Shown here: in pieces, positions 28,363 through 36,873 of the stretch
Layout of the letters: every line of letters starts with the position of its first letter
Position numbering within the stretch: the first letter of the stretch is position 1
Source: an uncultured Alphaproteobacteria bacterium
Lineage (GTDB): Bacteria > Pseudomonadota > Alphaproteobacteria > HIMB59 > GCA-002718135
Length of the DNA: 64,000 bases
Assembly (NCBI GenBank): GCA_902620425.1
Contig: CACNHX010000005.1
Location: forward strand, 1-64,000
Direction of reading: 5' to 3'
Translations under genes and position numbers: made by a program
Notes under the pieces: model-generated
Databases searched by the model: none
Told to the model about the DNA's origin: nothing
What the model saw: only the letters and a program-made list of their open reading frames with translations

Positions 28363-28735
28363 TCAGGAATGGAAATCTCTTCTCACAGAAGATGAATATT
28401 ACGTAACAAGACAAAAGGGAACAGAGCCTCCTTTCTCTGGTAAAAATTTTGAAATTATTAATGGTGGTATTTTTAAATGTAAATGCTGTGGTAATGAATT
28501 ATTTAATAGCTCAACAAAATATGATTCTTATTGTGGGTGGCCAAGTTTTTTTGAACAAATATCACCTGAAGCAATTAAAACAGAGACTGATAGATCTCAT
28601 GGAATGGTACGTATTGAAATTATGTGTGCCAAATGTGATGCTCATTTAGGCCATGTCTTTGATGATGGACCTGAGCCTACAGGCAAAAGATACTGTGTAA
28701 ATTCTCTTTCTATTAATTACGAAGAGTTTGAATAA
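28340..28735 (+). CDS. msrB: Peptide methionine-(R)-S-oxide reductase
   Basis: Repairs methionine-R-sulphoxide in oxidised proteins. The 131 residues hold the zinc site in CKCCGNELF (about 48-56) and CAKCDAHLGHVFDDGP (about 94-109). The catalytic Cys is in GKRYCVNSLSI (about 113-123). The gene overlaps the DMT transporter upstream and the MFS gene downstream, so all are probably in one transcript. Confidence 0.97.
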   Translation: MNKIIKTDQEWKSLLTEDEYYVTRQKGTEPPFSGKNFEIINGGIFKCKCCGNELFNSSTKYDSYCGWPSFFEQISPEAIKTETDRSHGMVRIEIMCAKCDAHLGHVFDDGPEPTGKRYCVNSLSINYEEFE

Positions 28736-29909
28736 TACTTTTTATACACTCCTATTTTCATCAATAGGTCATGCTCTCATGCATATGTTTGCAGCTTTTT
28801 ATTTTGTGATCGTTCTGACGATAGAAAAAGAATGGAATATTTCTTATGATCAATTAATTAGATTATGGTCTCTTGGATCTCTACTAATTGGTTTAGGCGC
28901 AATTCCTTTTGGGTGGTTGAGTGATAAATGGTCCCGTTCAGGAACAATGACAATTATGTTTATTGGAATGGGATTAGCATCCATTTTATGTGGCTTGAGC
29001 GCATCAGTTTCTTTTTTATTTTTTTCATTATCACTTCTTGGACTTTTCTGTTCAATTTATCATCCTGTCGGAATTCCTTGGGTGATACATGCAGCCAACA
29101 AACAAGGAAGAGCTTTGGGCGTAAATGGAATTTTTGGTGGGGTAGGGATAGGGTCAGGAGCATTTGTAGCTGGTACTCTTACGGAATTACTTAATTGGCA
29201 ACTAGCATTTATTTTACCAGGTTTAATATCTGTCATTATTGGATTTATTCTTATTTATTTAATATTAATTGATAAAATATCTTACAAAAATTATTTTATT
29301 AAAAATGATCAGCAAGATCATTCACGTAATGAAATGATTTTGATTGCCTTAATAATGCTATTGTCAATGTTTGCTCTTGGATTATCTTTTCATAATATGC
29401 AAACAGCCTTACCAAAAGTTTTTGAAATACGAATTGGTAATGTAAACTCTATTCAAATTGGATTTATGATAGCAGTTATCTATTTTATCTCTGGTGCTAC
29501 AACATTTGTGGGAGGGTTACTTGCTGATCGTTTTAATCTAAAAACTATTTACTTGATTGGTATATTTCTACAATTTCCATGCTATCTAGGCATAGCATAC
29601 ATATCCGGCTACTCCCTTGTGGTATTATGTATTCTAGCAGCAGTATTCAATGCTAGTATTCTTCCTACAGAAAACCTCTTACTGGGTAAATTTACACCAC
29701 AAAAATATCATGGTGTTGTATATGGAATAAAATTCATCTTAGCATTTGGTTCAGGGCCAATATCAGTATTCTTAATTTCAGAAATATATTCAATTACTCT
29801 AGAGTTTACTTATTTATTTTTAATTAATGCAGTAATGATGGCTTTAGTTTCAATATTTATTATTTTTTTACCAATTCAAAATAAAAATAACATTATTACT
29901 CAGGGTTAG
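28728..29909 (+). CDS. Major facilitator superfamily transporter
   Basis: Twelve-helix membrane transporter of 393 residues. The loop after helix 2 has GWLSDKWSR, the typical MFS signature, and the second half repeats it as GGLLADRFN. SIYHPVGIPWVI resembles the fosmidomycin-resistance-like branch. The start is a TTG at 28728 that overlaps the end of msrB. It is convergent with the small protein at 29896-30123, sharing 14 bp. Substrate unknown. Confidence 0.88.
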   Translation: MNNTFYTLLFSSIGHALMHMFAAFYFVIVLTIEKEWNISYDQLIRLWSLGSLLIGLGAIPFGWLSDKWSRSGTMTIMFIGMGLASILCGLSASVSFLFFSLSLLGLFCSIYHPVGIPWVIHAANKQGRALGVNGIFGGVGIGSGAFVAGTLTELLNWQLAFILPGLISVIIGFILIYLILIDKISYKNYFIKNDQQDHSRNEMILIALIMLLSMFALGLSFHNMQTALPKVFEIRIGNVNSIQIGFMIAVIYFISGATTFVGGLLADRFNLKTIYLIGIFLQFPCYLGIAYISGYSLVVLCILAAVFNASILPTENLLLGKFTPQKYHGVVYGIKFILAFGSGPISVFLISEIYSITLEFTYLFLINAVMMALVSIFIIFLPIQNKNNIITQG

Positions 29910-30123
29910 ATTTTAATATTTCAAGATAATCAATAACTTCATTAAATTTATCATCTGGTATATCTTTATATGTCATACCAAAATGATTTTTTACTTCTAA
30001 AGCAACATGAGCATAAGGATTTCTTCCCTTAGGATGATTTGGATGGTCTGGTAATTTACCTCTTAAAAAATCTCCTGTTTCTTGAATTAGCTTCCAGAGT
30101 TTACTTGCGTTTTCTTTATTCAT
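29896..30123 (-). CDS. Small protein of unknown function, ORF6C-like C-terminus
   Basis: A 75-residue soluble protein I do not recognise by name. The N-terminal third is helical and charged. The middle has a Pro/His/Gly-rich segment, KLPDHPNHPKGRNP (about residues 20-33). The C-terminal part, HFGMTYKDIPDDKFNEVIDY (about 48-67), resembles the end of phage antirepressor domains (ORF6C / P22AR type), where a short 'fgv-sYkdIP--f-ea--fi' pattern is usual. The resemblance is from memory and weak. It has its own ATG at 30123, divergent from the desaturase by 37 bp. The reading frame is intact and its stop lies inside the MFS gene end. Confidence 0.6.
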   Translation of the reverse strand: MNKENASKLWKLIQETGDFLRGKLPDHPNHPKGRNPYAHVALEVKNHFGMTYKDIPDDKFNEVIDYLEILKSNPE

Positions 30124-30146
30124 ATTTAAAAATATTAATATTAAAA

Positions 30147-30152
30147 TATAAT
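30147..30152 (+). promoter_or_regulatory. Candidate -10 element of the desaturase gene
   Basis: A TATAAT at 30147-30152 would place transcription start about 2 nt before the ATG at 30161. No convincing -35 is visible 15-18 bp upstream, so this is a weak call. Confidence 0.28.
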
Positions 30153-30160
30153 TAATTACT

Positions 30161-31156
30161 ATGCACGTAGATTCATCAACTTGGTTTAAGCCTAAAATTG
30201 ATAAAAATAAATTAAAAGAACTTTCAAAAAGAAGTGATATTCCAGGACTTTTTCATTTTGCAATGTACTTTTTATCTTTAATTATTTTCGGATACCTTTC
30301 ATTTATTTATTGGGGAACGTGGTTTTTTATAATATTTTTTTTTATTTACTCTACAATTTATACATTTGCTGTAGCTAATGGGCATGAAACAATTCACCGG
30401 ACAGCATTTAAATCTCGATGGATCAATGAAGTGTTCTGTTATATTTCTTTTTTTCAATTACATTCAGAGCCATTAAGTTTTAGATGGAGTCATACTTTTC
30501 ATCATTCAAACACATTACAAACAGAAGGAGAATATGATCATGAAATTGAAGTTTCAAGACCTACAGATTTAATTAAATTTTTTCTTAAGTTTATTCCTTT
30601 AACTGATTTGTTTTATATTCATCAGTCAAGTTTTGTTACAGTAACTAAGCTTGCTTTTGGAATAATGAGCCCAAGTAACATAATATCAGCTCCAAAAAAC
30701 CAGTGGGACAAAATTATTCGTAATGCTAGAATTCTATTATTCTTTTGGATTTTAATCATTATTTCTTCAATTTATTTGCAAACGTTATGGTTACTTATTT
30801 TTTATTTTTTACCACCATTTGTTGGCAGACCTATTCACTTTGCCGTAAATGTTACTCAGCATCTAGCAGCAAAATTTGACACCAATGACCATCGATTAAG
30901 TACTCACACAATTATTTTAAATCCAATATTAAGTTTTTATTATTGGCATATGGAGTATCACCTAGAGCACCATCTTTTTCCAATGGTGCCTTCTTATAAT
31001 CTTAAAAGACTTCGCAAAGAAATTAAAGATGAATTACCTGAGCCATTTTATGGATTATTTCATTTCTATAAAACAACATTACCTTATCTTATCAAGTTGG
31101 CATTTAATTCGGACAATTATTATAGAGTAGATATTTCCAAAATATCAAAAACTTAA
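30161..31156 (+). CDS. Membrane fatty-acid desaturase family protein
   Basis: Diiron membrane enzyme of 331 residues with about four to five hydrophobic segments. The three histidine boxes that bind the diiron centre are clear: HETIH (about residues 75-79), HTFHH (about 111-115) and HLEHH (about 269-273). A further metal-type His lies in NVTQHLA. The family introduces double bonds or hydroxyls into acyl chains or related lipids; the substrate is not evident. It is convergent with the C1 peptidase gene: the stop codons abut without a spare base, so no terminator separates them. Confidence 0.9.
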   Translation: MHVDSSTWFKPKIDKNKLKELSKRSDIPGLFHFAMYFLSLIIFGYLSFIYWGTWFFIIFFFIYSTIYTFAVANGHETIHRTAFKSRWINEVFCYISFFQLHSEPLSFRWSHTFHHSNTLQTEGEYDHEIEVSRPTDLIKFFLKFIPLTDLFYIHQSSFVTVTKLAFGIMSPSNIISAPKNQWDKIIRNARILLFFWILIIISSIYLQTLWLLIFYFLPPFVGRPIHFAVNVTQHLAAKFDTNDHRLSTHTIILNPILSFYYWHMEYHLEHHLFPMVPSYNLKRLRKEIKDELPEPFYGLFHFYKTTLPYLIKLAFNSDNYYRVDISKISKT

Positions 31157-32479
31157 TTATTTAGCTAATGCTCCCATTGGGTCCCATGGAGCTAGTGCTA
31201 CTGGTTCCATATCTAAATATTTTAAAAGTTTTTTATTAAGATATTTTTTATCAATGACAACTTCATAGGTATATTCATCAAACCATTCATCGGTCATCAT
31301 CATATATCCTTGATTACCGCTTTTTGTTCCCCAGCTATTTTCAATTTTCCACTTAGTTGAATTTCTTTTTTTAATATCTACTCCCGTTAAAAGCATGGCA
31401 TGAGTCATTTCACTATCACCGTATTCTAAACGTGTTTGTTTATTCATCTTAAAAGATGTTTGAAACACATTTTCATAATCGTAAATACCCATATCAAGAA
31501 CACCCATATCACGGCTAAAACGTTTCCCAACATCACAACCAAACCATACAGCTTCATTGTTTTTTATTGAGTCCATCGCAGATTTTTTTAATTCTTTAAT
31601 ATCTAAATTTAAATATTTAATAATTTGTCCTTCAACAACATTACCAAGATATTCAACTGTGTACATTGTATTAAATTTTTTATTGCTCATGGGAGCATGA
31701 ATTAAGCATACTTTATCTTTAATATTGATATCAGCATATTTTTTGCAAAAATCAATTGGAGTCATATCTGAAATGACAATGTGTCTATTATCTTTATTTC
31801 TAGTAGACCAATTGATGACATCTGGTGGTTGACCAAGAAACATTGCTAGTAAATTATAGATTGTTTCCATCATATCTTTTTTAAGAGCTGTAGAATTTTT
31901 TGCTGGTTTCTTTCTAAGTATAGAAGCAAACTCTCTTAATTTATGAGTCAAAATATAATTCATAGCACCAGATTTACTGCTATGATTTGTTTCAGGCATT
32001 ACATCTTTAGGAACAGCACCATACTTTTTAATTAAGTTTACAAACATATCCCACTGTCCGCCATCTTGAACAGGTGCTTTTAATAGATGTGTTATTAGTC
32101 TGCTCTCATATGATTCATCTCTTGATATGATAATATTCTCTAAAAAATAGTTTGCTTTCTCTAACTTATCCCAAAACATGAAATAATTTTGTGAAAACTC
32201 AAATGTATTTAGTTCAAGGCTATCAACAACTTGTAAACGCATAAGATTTAATCCAGCAAATCCCCAACATCTGCCTGATGCCATTTGGTTTGTTGCAGGT
32301 AGTTCTTTTTTTATTAGATTAGAAAAATTATGATTGATTTGACTGAAGTTTTCCCAATTGAGTGCAACATTAGATAAATCATTTTTTATTAATGCATTTC
32401 GTGAAGCTGTATTTTTATTATTTCTTAAAAATTTATTTTTAAAAGTTTTGATAGTCGATAGAGATATATTTTTTGCCAT
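31157..32479 (-). CDS. pepC: Bleomycin-hydrolase/PepC-type C1 cysteine aminopeptidase
   Basis: Papain-fold aminopeptidase of 440 residues, the length of bleomycin hydrolase. The catalytic Cys is in MASGRCWGFAGLN (about residues 65-77), the His in EMTHAMLLTGVD, and the Asn in KIENSWGTKSGNQGYM. Other family segments are DGGQWDMFVNLIKKYG and AVWFGCDVGKRFS. The C-terminus ends APWDPMGALAK; in the family this tail reaches into the active site and controls aminopeptidase activity of the hexamer. No signal peptide, so cytoplasmic. It would trim peptides and could inactivate bleomycin-like compounds. I do not know this gene as a usual part of streamlined marine alphaproteobacterial genomes. Confidence 0.95.
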   Translation of the reverse strand: MAKNISLSTIKTFKNKFLRNNKNTASRNALIKNDLSNVALNWENFSQINHNFSNLIKKELPATNQMASGRCWGFAGLNLMRLQVVDSLELNTFEFSQNYFMFWDKLEKANYFLENIIISRDESYESRLITHLLKAPVQDGGQWDMFVNLIKKYGAVPKDVMPETNHSSKSGAMNYILTHKLREFASILRKKPAKNSTALKKDMMETIYNLLAMFLGQPPDVINWSTRNKDNRHIVISDMTPIDFCKKYADINIKDKVCLIHAPMSNKKFNTMYTVEYLGNVVEGQIIKYLNLDIKELKKSAMDSIKNNEAVWFGCDVGKRFSRDMGVLDMGIYDYENVFQTSFKMNKQTRLEYGDSEMTHAMLLTGVDIKKRNSTKWKIENSWGTKSGNQGYMMMTDEWFDEYTYEVVIDKKYLNKKLLKYLDMEPVALAPWDPMGALAK

Positions 32480-32509
32480 ATTATCTATTTAAAACTATTT
32501 CAGCTTAAT

Positions 32510-35035
32510 TCAATTCTTAACTGTTTTTTTCTTTTTTTTGAGACCCATTTTAGCTTTTCTTTCATCAATTAACCTAATGGCATCTTCTAGTTTTAAGCTA
32601 TCAATTGTTTGATCACCAAGAATTGATGCATTTATTTTTCCACATTTAACATATGGTCCAAATTTACCGTCATGAGCAGTAATATTTTTCTTTTCTGTTG
32701 GATGCTCTCCAAATGTTTTTAAGGTTGCATTACCTCTCTGTGTTGGTTTAGCAATTAATTCAATAGCTCTTTCAAGTTCAATATCAAGAATATTATCTGT
32801 TTTTTCAAGAGCTTTATATTTTTTATCGTGCAGAATATACGGTCCGTACATTCCTATACCTGCGCTAACCGTTTTATTTGTTTCAGGATGAAAACCTAAT
32901 TTACGAGGCAATCCTAGAAGTTGAATAGCAGTGTTTAATCCTATTTCATCTGGCTCAAAATTCTTAGGAATAGAAACTCTTTTCGGTTTCTTTTCTTTTG
33001 TCCCTTCACCAACTTGCATATAAAATCCATAAGGGCCTTTTCGAAGAGTAATCATTTCACCTGTTTCTGGATAAATACCAATTTCTTTTGGTCCACTAAG
33101 TGCAGCGCCATCTTTATCGTTTAATTGGTTAAATTGAACTGTATATTTGCAATCGGGATAATTAGAGCAACCAATAAATCCTCCAAACTTTCCAACTTTA
33201 ATTCCTAATCTTCCATTATCACACGTTGGACATTTCCTTTTTTCATCTGAACCATTTGGTGGAAAGAAATGTGGACCTAATGCTTCATCTAGAACATCAA
33301 TAACCTCTCTGTTAGACTTACCTACGGTTTCATCACAAAGTTGTTTAAACGTTTCCCAAAATTTTCTCAGAACCTCTTTCCAATCAAGTTTACCATCAGA
33401 AATTTCATCAAGTTGATTTTCAAGATCAGCGGTAAAATCGTATTCCACATATTGATTGAAATATTTTTCTAAAAATATTGATACTATTCGCCCTCGATCA
33501 TGAGGATTAAATCTTTTTTTATCTAAAATTACATAATCTCTATCTTGTAGAACCTTAATAATAGAAGCGTAAGTAGATGGTCTACCAATGCCAAGTTCTT
33601 CAAGTTTCTTTACTAAGCTTGCTTCAGTATAACGAGGAGGAGGCGAAGTAAAATGTTGTGTCTTTTCAACTTCTTTTAAATTTAAACTTTCTCCTTCACT
33701 CATGGTAGGAAGAATTGTTTCTTTTTCTTCATCTTTATCATCATCTTTAGCTTCTTGATAAACTTTGTACATCCCAGGAAACTTAATTGTTGATCCATTT
33801 GCTCGTAAAACAATTTTTTTATCTTCGTTTGTAATATCAACAGCTACTTGATCTAATACAGCACTCGCCATTTGTGAACTTACCGCTCTTTGCCAAATAA
33901 TTTCATATAACTTATATTCTTCTAAGGTAATGTATTGCTTAATATCTTTTGGTGTTAGGTAAATATTTGTTGGCCTAATACATTCATGTGCTTCTTGGGC
34001 ATTTTTCGCCTTAGATTTATAAACTCTTGGCGCTTCTGGTAAATAGTTTGCGCCATAATTATCAGAAACAAAACCTCGAACTTGGTTAATAGCTTCTTTT
34101 GACATTACGACACTGTCTGTACGCATATAAGTTATTAAGCCAGTTGTTTCTCCTTTAATGTCTGTTCCTTCATAAAGACGTTGAGCTGTGCGCATTGTTT
34201 GACTCGCACTAAGACCAAGTTTACGACTAGATTCAATTTGCATGGTAGATGTAGTAAAAGCAGGGTAGGGATTTCTTCTAGCTTCTTTTTTCGTAATATT
34301 TCCAACAGTGAAAGTAGAATTTTTAATATCATTAAAAATTTTTGTCGCCTCACTCTCATTTTTAATATCAAGTTTATCTACTTTATTCCCATCATAAACT
34401 GTAAGTCTGGAATTAATAATTTTATCTTCTTTATTTCTAAACTCGCTTTGTAAAGACCAATATTCCTGTGGAATAAATTTTTCTATTTCAAGTTCTCTCT
34501 CACTAATTATTCTTAAGGCTACAGATTGAACTCTACCCGCTGATTTTGAACCTGGTAACTTTCTCCATAGCACTGGAGAAAGTGTAAAACCAACAAGAAA
34601 ATCTAATGCTCTTCTTGCAAGATAAGCATTTACTAAATTTTCATCTATTTCTCTTGGTTCTTTAAGACTGTCAAGAACTGCATTTTTTGTAATTTCATTA
34701 AATGTAACGCGGTGAATATTTAATTTTGAAAGTGATGAATTATCTCTAAGTAGTTTTTCTACATGCCAAGCTATGGCTTCACCTTCTCGGTCGGGGTCAG
34801 TGGCTAGATATAAATTTTCAGATTTTTTCGCTGCATCTGTTATTTCCTTTATCACTTTTTTTCCACGATCACTGGTTTCCCATTTCATTTGGAAATCATT
34901 TTCAGTATCTATAGCATCATTTTTTGCTGATAAATCTCGAACATGTCCCACACTTGCCAGAACTTTGAAGTCAGAGCCTAAATATTTATTAATAGACTTT
35001 GCCTTTGATGGTGATTCAACAATTAATACATTCAT
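32510..35035 (-). CDS. topA: DNA topoisomerase I
   Basis: Type IA topoisomerase that relaxes negative supercoils. I take the ATG at 35035 (841 residues, MNVLIVESPSKAKSINKYLG) rather than the TTG 15 bp upstream. The Toprim domain has DPDREGEAIAWH (about residues 87-98), and the catalytic Tyr lies in LITYMRTDS (about 305-313). A zinc ribbon with CPTCDNG and CSNYPDC lies near residue 600. After that are repeated C-terminal domains of the kind found in alphaproteobacteria (KYGPYV-like motifs, seen as GPYGFYMQVGEG, GMYGPYILHDKK and GKFGPYVKCGK). It ends in a lysine-rich tail. Many relatives have dprA between topA and plsY; here it is absent. Confidence 0.97.
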   Translation of the reverse strand: MNVLIVESPSKAKSINKYLGSDFKVLASVGHVRDLSAKNDAIDTENDFQMKWETSDRGKKVIKEITDAAKKSENLYLATDPDREGEAIAWHVEKLLRDNSSLSKLNIHRVTFNEITKNAVLDSLKEPREIDENLVNAYLARRALDFLVGFTLSPVLWRKLPGSKSAGRVQSVALRIISERELEIEKFIPQEYWSLQSEFRNKEDKIINSRLTVYDGNKVDKLDIKNESEATKIFNDIKNSTFTVGNITKKEARRNPYPAFTTSTMQIESSRKLGLSASQTMRTAQRLYEGTDIKGETTGLITYMRTDSVVMSKEAINQVRGFVSDNYGANYLPEAPRVYKSKAKNAQEAHECIRPTNIYLTPKDIKQYITLEEYKLYEIIWQRAVSSQMASAVLDQVAVDITNEDKKIVLRANGSTIKFPGMYKVYQEAKDDDKDEEKETILPTMSEGESLNLKEVEKTQHFTSPPPRYTEASLVKKLEELGIGRPSTYASIIKVLQDRDYVILDKKRFNPHDRGRIVSIFLEKYFNQYVEYDFTADLENQLDEISDGKLDWKEVLRKFWETFKQLCDETVGKSNREVIDVLDEALGPHFFPPNGSDEKRKCPTCDNGRLGIKVGKFGGFIGCSNYPDCKYTVQFNQLNDKDGAALSGPKEIGIYPETGEMITLRKGPYGFYMQVGEGTKEKKPKRVSIPKNFEPDEIGLNTAIQLLGLPRKLGFHPETNKTVSAGIGMYGPYILHDKKYKALEKTDNILDIELERAIELIAKPTQRGNATLKTFGEHPTEKKNITAHDGKFGPYVKCGKINASILGDQTIDSLKLEDAIRLIDERKAKMGLKKKKKTVKN

Positions 35036-35100
35036 AAATTTTGGCCCCAAATTTCAGTTTAAAGATAATTCGTCAAGAAATTTTAAAAAAAAGTATATTT

Positions 35101-35706
35101 TTACTTGGATAATTTAATTTTACTTTCAGTTTTGTTAATGAGTCTTTTAATGTTTTCTGTGTGTTTAAGATAAATAATTAAAGTTAAATAAATAAAGAAA
35201 ATTAGAATATAAAAATTTAAATTAATAAAAATATAATAAGCTGGAGCTACTAAAATTCCAATTATAGATCCAAGAGAAGAGTATTTACTTACAAAAGCAG
35301 TGACAAGCCATACTAATAAAAATAAAATTGCAATATAAGGATTAAACCCAAATAAAAAACCAATATAAGTAGCTACTCCTTTTCCACCTTTAAATTTTAA
35401 CCAAACAGGATAGATATGACCTAATATGGCAAAGTGGCAGAGAAGTATTTTATTTAATAAAGAAATATCTTGAAAATATATTTGTAAAATGAGGAATGGA
35501 AGAAAGCCTTTAAAAATATCAAAACAAAGAACAATGAATGCTACAAATTTATTTCCTGTTCTTAAAACATTTGTTGCACCTACATTGCCAGAACCAACCT
35601 TTCTAATATCTCCCAAGCCAAATAATTTTGTAAAAATTAGTGCAAAGGGTAATGATCCTATTACATAAAACAATATGATTAATGATAAACTACTTACTAA
35701 AGTCAT
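35101..35706 (-). CDS. plsY: Acyl-phosphate glycerol-3-phosphate acyltransferase PlsY
   Basis: Integral membrane enzyme that starts phospholipid synthesis by acylating glycerol 3-phosphate from acyl-phosphate. The 201 residues contain about five to six helices and the signature loops: SLPFALIFTKLFGLGDIRKV, then GSGNVGATNVLRTG (about residues 38-51), FKGGKGVATYIGFLFG (about 107-122), and the C-terminal HTENIKRL. Its start overlaps the end of pyrB by 17 bp. Confidence 0.96.
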   Translation of the reverse strand: MTLVSSLSLIILFYVIGSLPFALIFTKLFGLGDIRKVGSGNVGATNVLRTGNKFVAFIVLCFDIFKGFLPFLILQIYFQDISLLNKILLCHFAILGHIYPVWLKFKGGKGVATYIGFLFGFNPYIAILFLLVWLVTAFVSKYSSLGSIIGILVAPAYYIFINLNFYILIFFIYLTLIIYLKHTENIKRLINKTESKIKLSK

Positions 35707-36835
35707 CTCTGTTTTTAATAATTAAGTCTAAGCATGCCATTCGTACTGCAACACCCATAGCGACCTGTTCTTGTATTAAGCTCCTCGTGACGTCATCGGC
35801 AAGTTTGGAGTCTATTTCTACACCACGGTTCATTGGACCTGGATGCATAACGAAAGCATTTTTTTTTGCATATTTAAGTTTATTGTAATCTAAACCATAC
35901 TTTTTAAAATAAGTCTTTTGATTTGGCATTATTTTCCCAACTATTCTTTCTTTTTGAATACGTAGCATCATAACAATATCACAATTCTGTAATCCCTTTT
36001 TCATTTCTGTATAAACGTTCACAGGTAGTTTATTTAAACTTTTTGGTAACCATTCCTTAGGCCCAATAACATTTATTTTTGCACCTAACTTTGATAGTAT
36101 GATTATGTTGGATCGAGCAACACGGCTATGTAAAATATCCCCGCATATAGCAATTTTTAATTTTGCAAAATTTTCAAATTTATTTTTTATAGTAAGTGCA
36201 TCTAATAACGCTTGTGTTGGATGCTCATGACTACCATCACCAGCATTAATTACAGACGCATCTACTGTTTCTGAAATTTTTTTACTAATTCCTTCCTCTG
36301 GATGTCTTACAACTAAAACGTCCGGATTCATTGAATTAATAGTAGTCATAGTATCGAGTAAAGTCTCACCTTTATTAATAGAACTATCTTTTACCACTAC
36401 ATTAATGAGATCTGCTCCTAGCCTTTTAGCAGCAACTTCAAAACTTGTTCTTGTTCTTGTTGAATCTTCAAAAAAAAGATTAAATATTGTTCTTCCTTCT
36501 AAAACATTAATTTTTTTAATTTTCCTTTTATTAAAAGTTATATATTTTTTAGATTCATCTAAGATGTGCTCAATTTCTTTCTTGGTTAAATCAGCTGTTT
36601 CTACTAAATGAATTTTTTTAAAAATATTTTTACTTCTTTTTAATTTGATATTTGTTTTTGAAGAAATAGATGAATAATATTTTAAAGCTATTTTTTCTGC
36701 ATCTTTAAGAATTTTTGAACCTGTAGATGACCTGATCGCTTTTAATTTTGGCATTTTCACTTTCATTTGCCAATATTTTGAATTTTCTCTTTTATATAAT
36801 TTTATGTGTCCTGATTTAAGTAGCTTTGAATTCAT
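35690..36835 (-). CDS. pyrB: Aspartate carbamoyltransferase with integrase-like N-terminal extension
   Basis: Catalytic subunit for carbamoyl-aspartate formation in pyrimidine synthesis. I use the ATG at 36835 (381 residues); a TTG at 36844 is in frame too. The enzyme proper begins near residue 72. It has FFEDSTRTRTSFEVAAKRLG (carbamoyl-phosphate binding), HPTQALLDALTI and MHPGPMNRGVEID, all intact. Ordinary PyrB proteins are about 310 residues. Here residues 1-65 are extra and look like the N-terminal arm-binding domain of a phage tyrosine recombinase: KLYKRENSKYWQMKVKMP, then IRSSTGSKILKDAEKIALKY. The last ATG before the enzyme is at residue 28, inside this extension, and there is no GTG or TTG nearer, so some of the extension should be translated. 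It follows ruvX; pyrC, usual after pyrB in relatives, is missing. Confidence 0.93.
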   Translation of the reverse strand: MNSKLLKSGHIKLYKRENSKYWQMKVKMPKLKAIRSSTGSKILKDAEKIALKYYSSISSKTNIKLKRSKNIFKKIHLVETADLTKKEIEHILDESKKYITFNKRKIKKINVLEGRTIFNLFFEDSTRTRTSFEVAAKRLGADLINVVVKDSSINKGETLLDTMTTINSMNPDVLVVRHPEEGISKKISETVDASVINAGDGSHEHPTQALLDALTIKNKFENFAKLKIAICGDILHSRVARSNIIILSKLGAKINVIGPKEWLPKSLNKLPVNVYTEMKKGLQNCDIVMMLRIQKERIVGKIMPNQKTYFKKYGLDYNKLKYAKKNAFVMHPGPMNRGVEIDSKLADDVTRSLIQEQVAMGVAVRMACLDLIIKNRDDFSK

Positions 36836-36864
36836 ATGTGTCAATAATGTGTAAGTATGTGTAA
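36835..36864 (+). repeat. Three ATGTGT repeats at the pyrB start
   Basis: ATGTGT occurs at 36836, 36847 and 36857, spaced 11 and 10 bp, within units TATGTGTCAA, TAATGTGTAA and GTATGTGTAA. The first unit covers the pyrB ATG (minus strand). Closely spaced direct repeats of about 10 bp are what arm-type integrase sites look like, and the adjacent pyrB extension resembles an arm-binding domain. The link is inference. Confidence 0.6.
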
Positions 36865-36873
36865 ACTAATTTA

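Noticed and set aside
28928..29194. Overlapping frames inside the MFS gene on both strands
   Set aside because: Low-complexity products with no conserved motif, nested in a clear membrane transporter gene.
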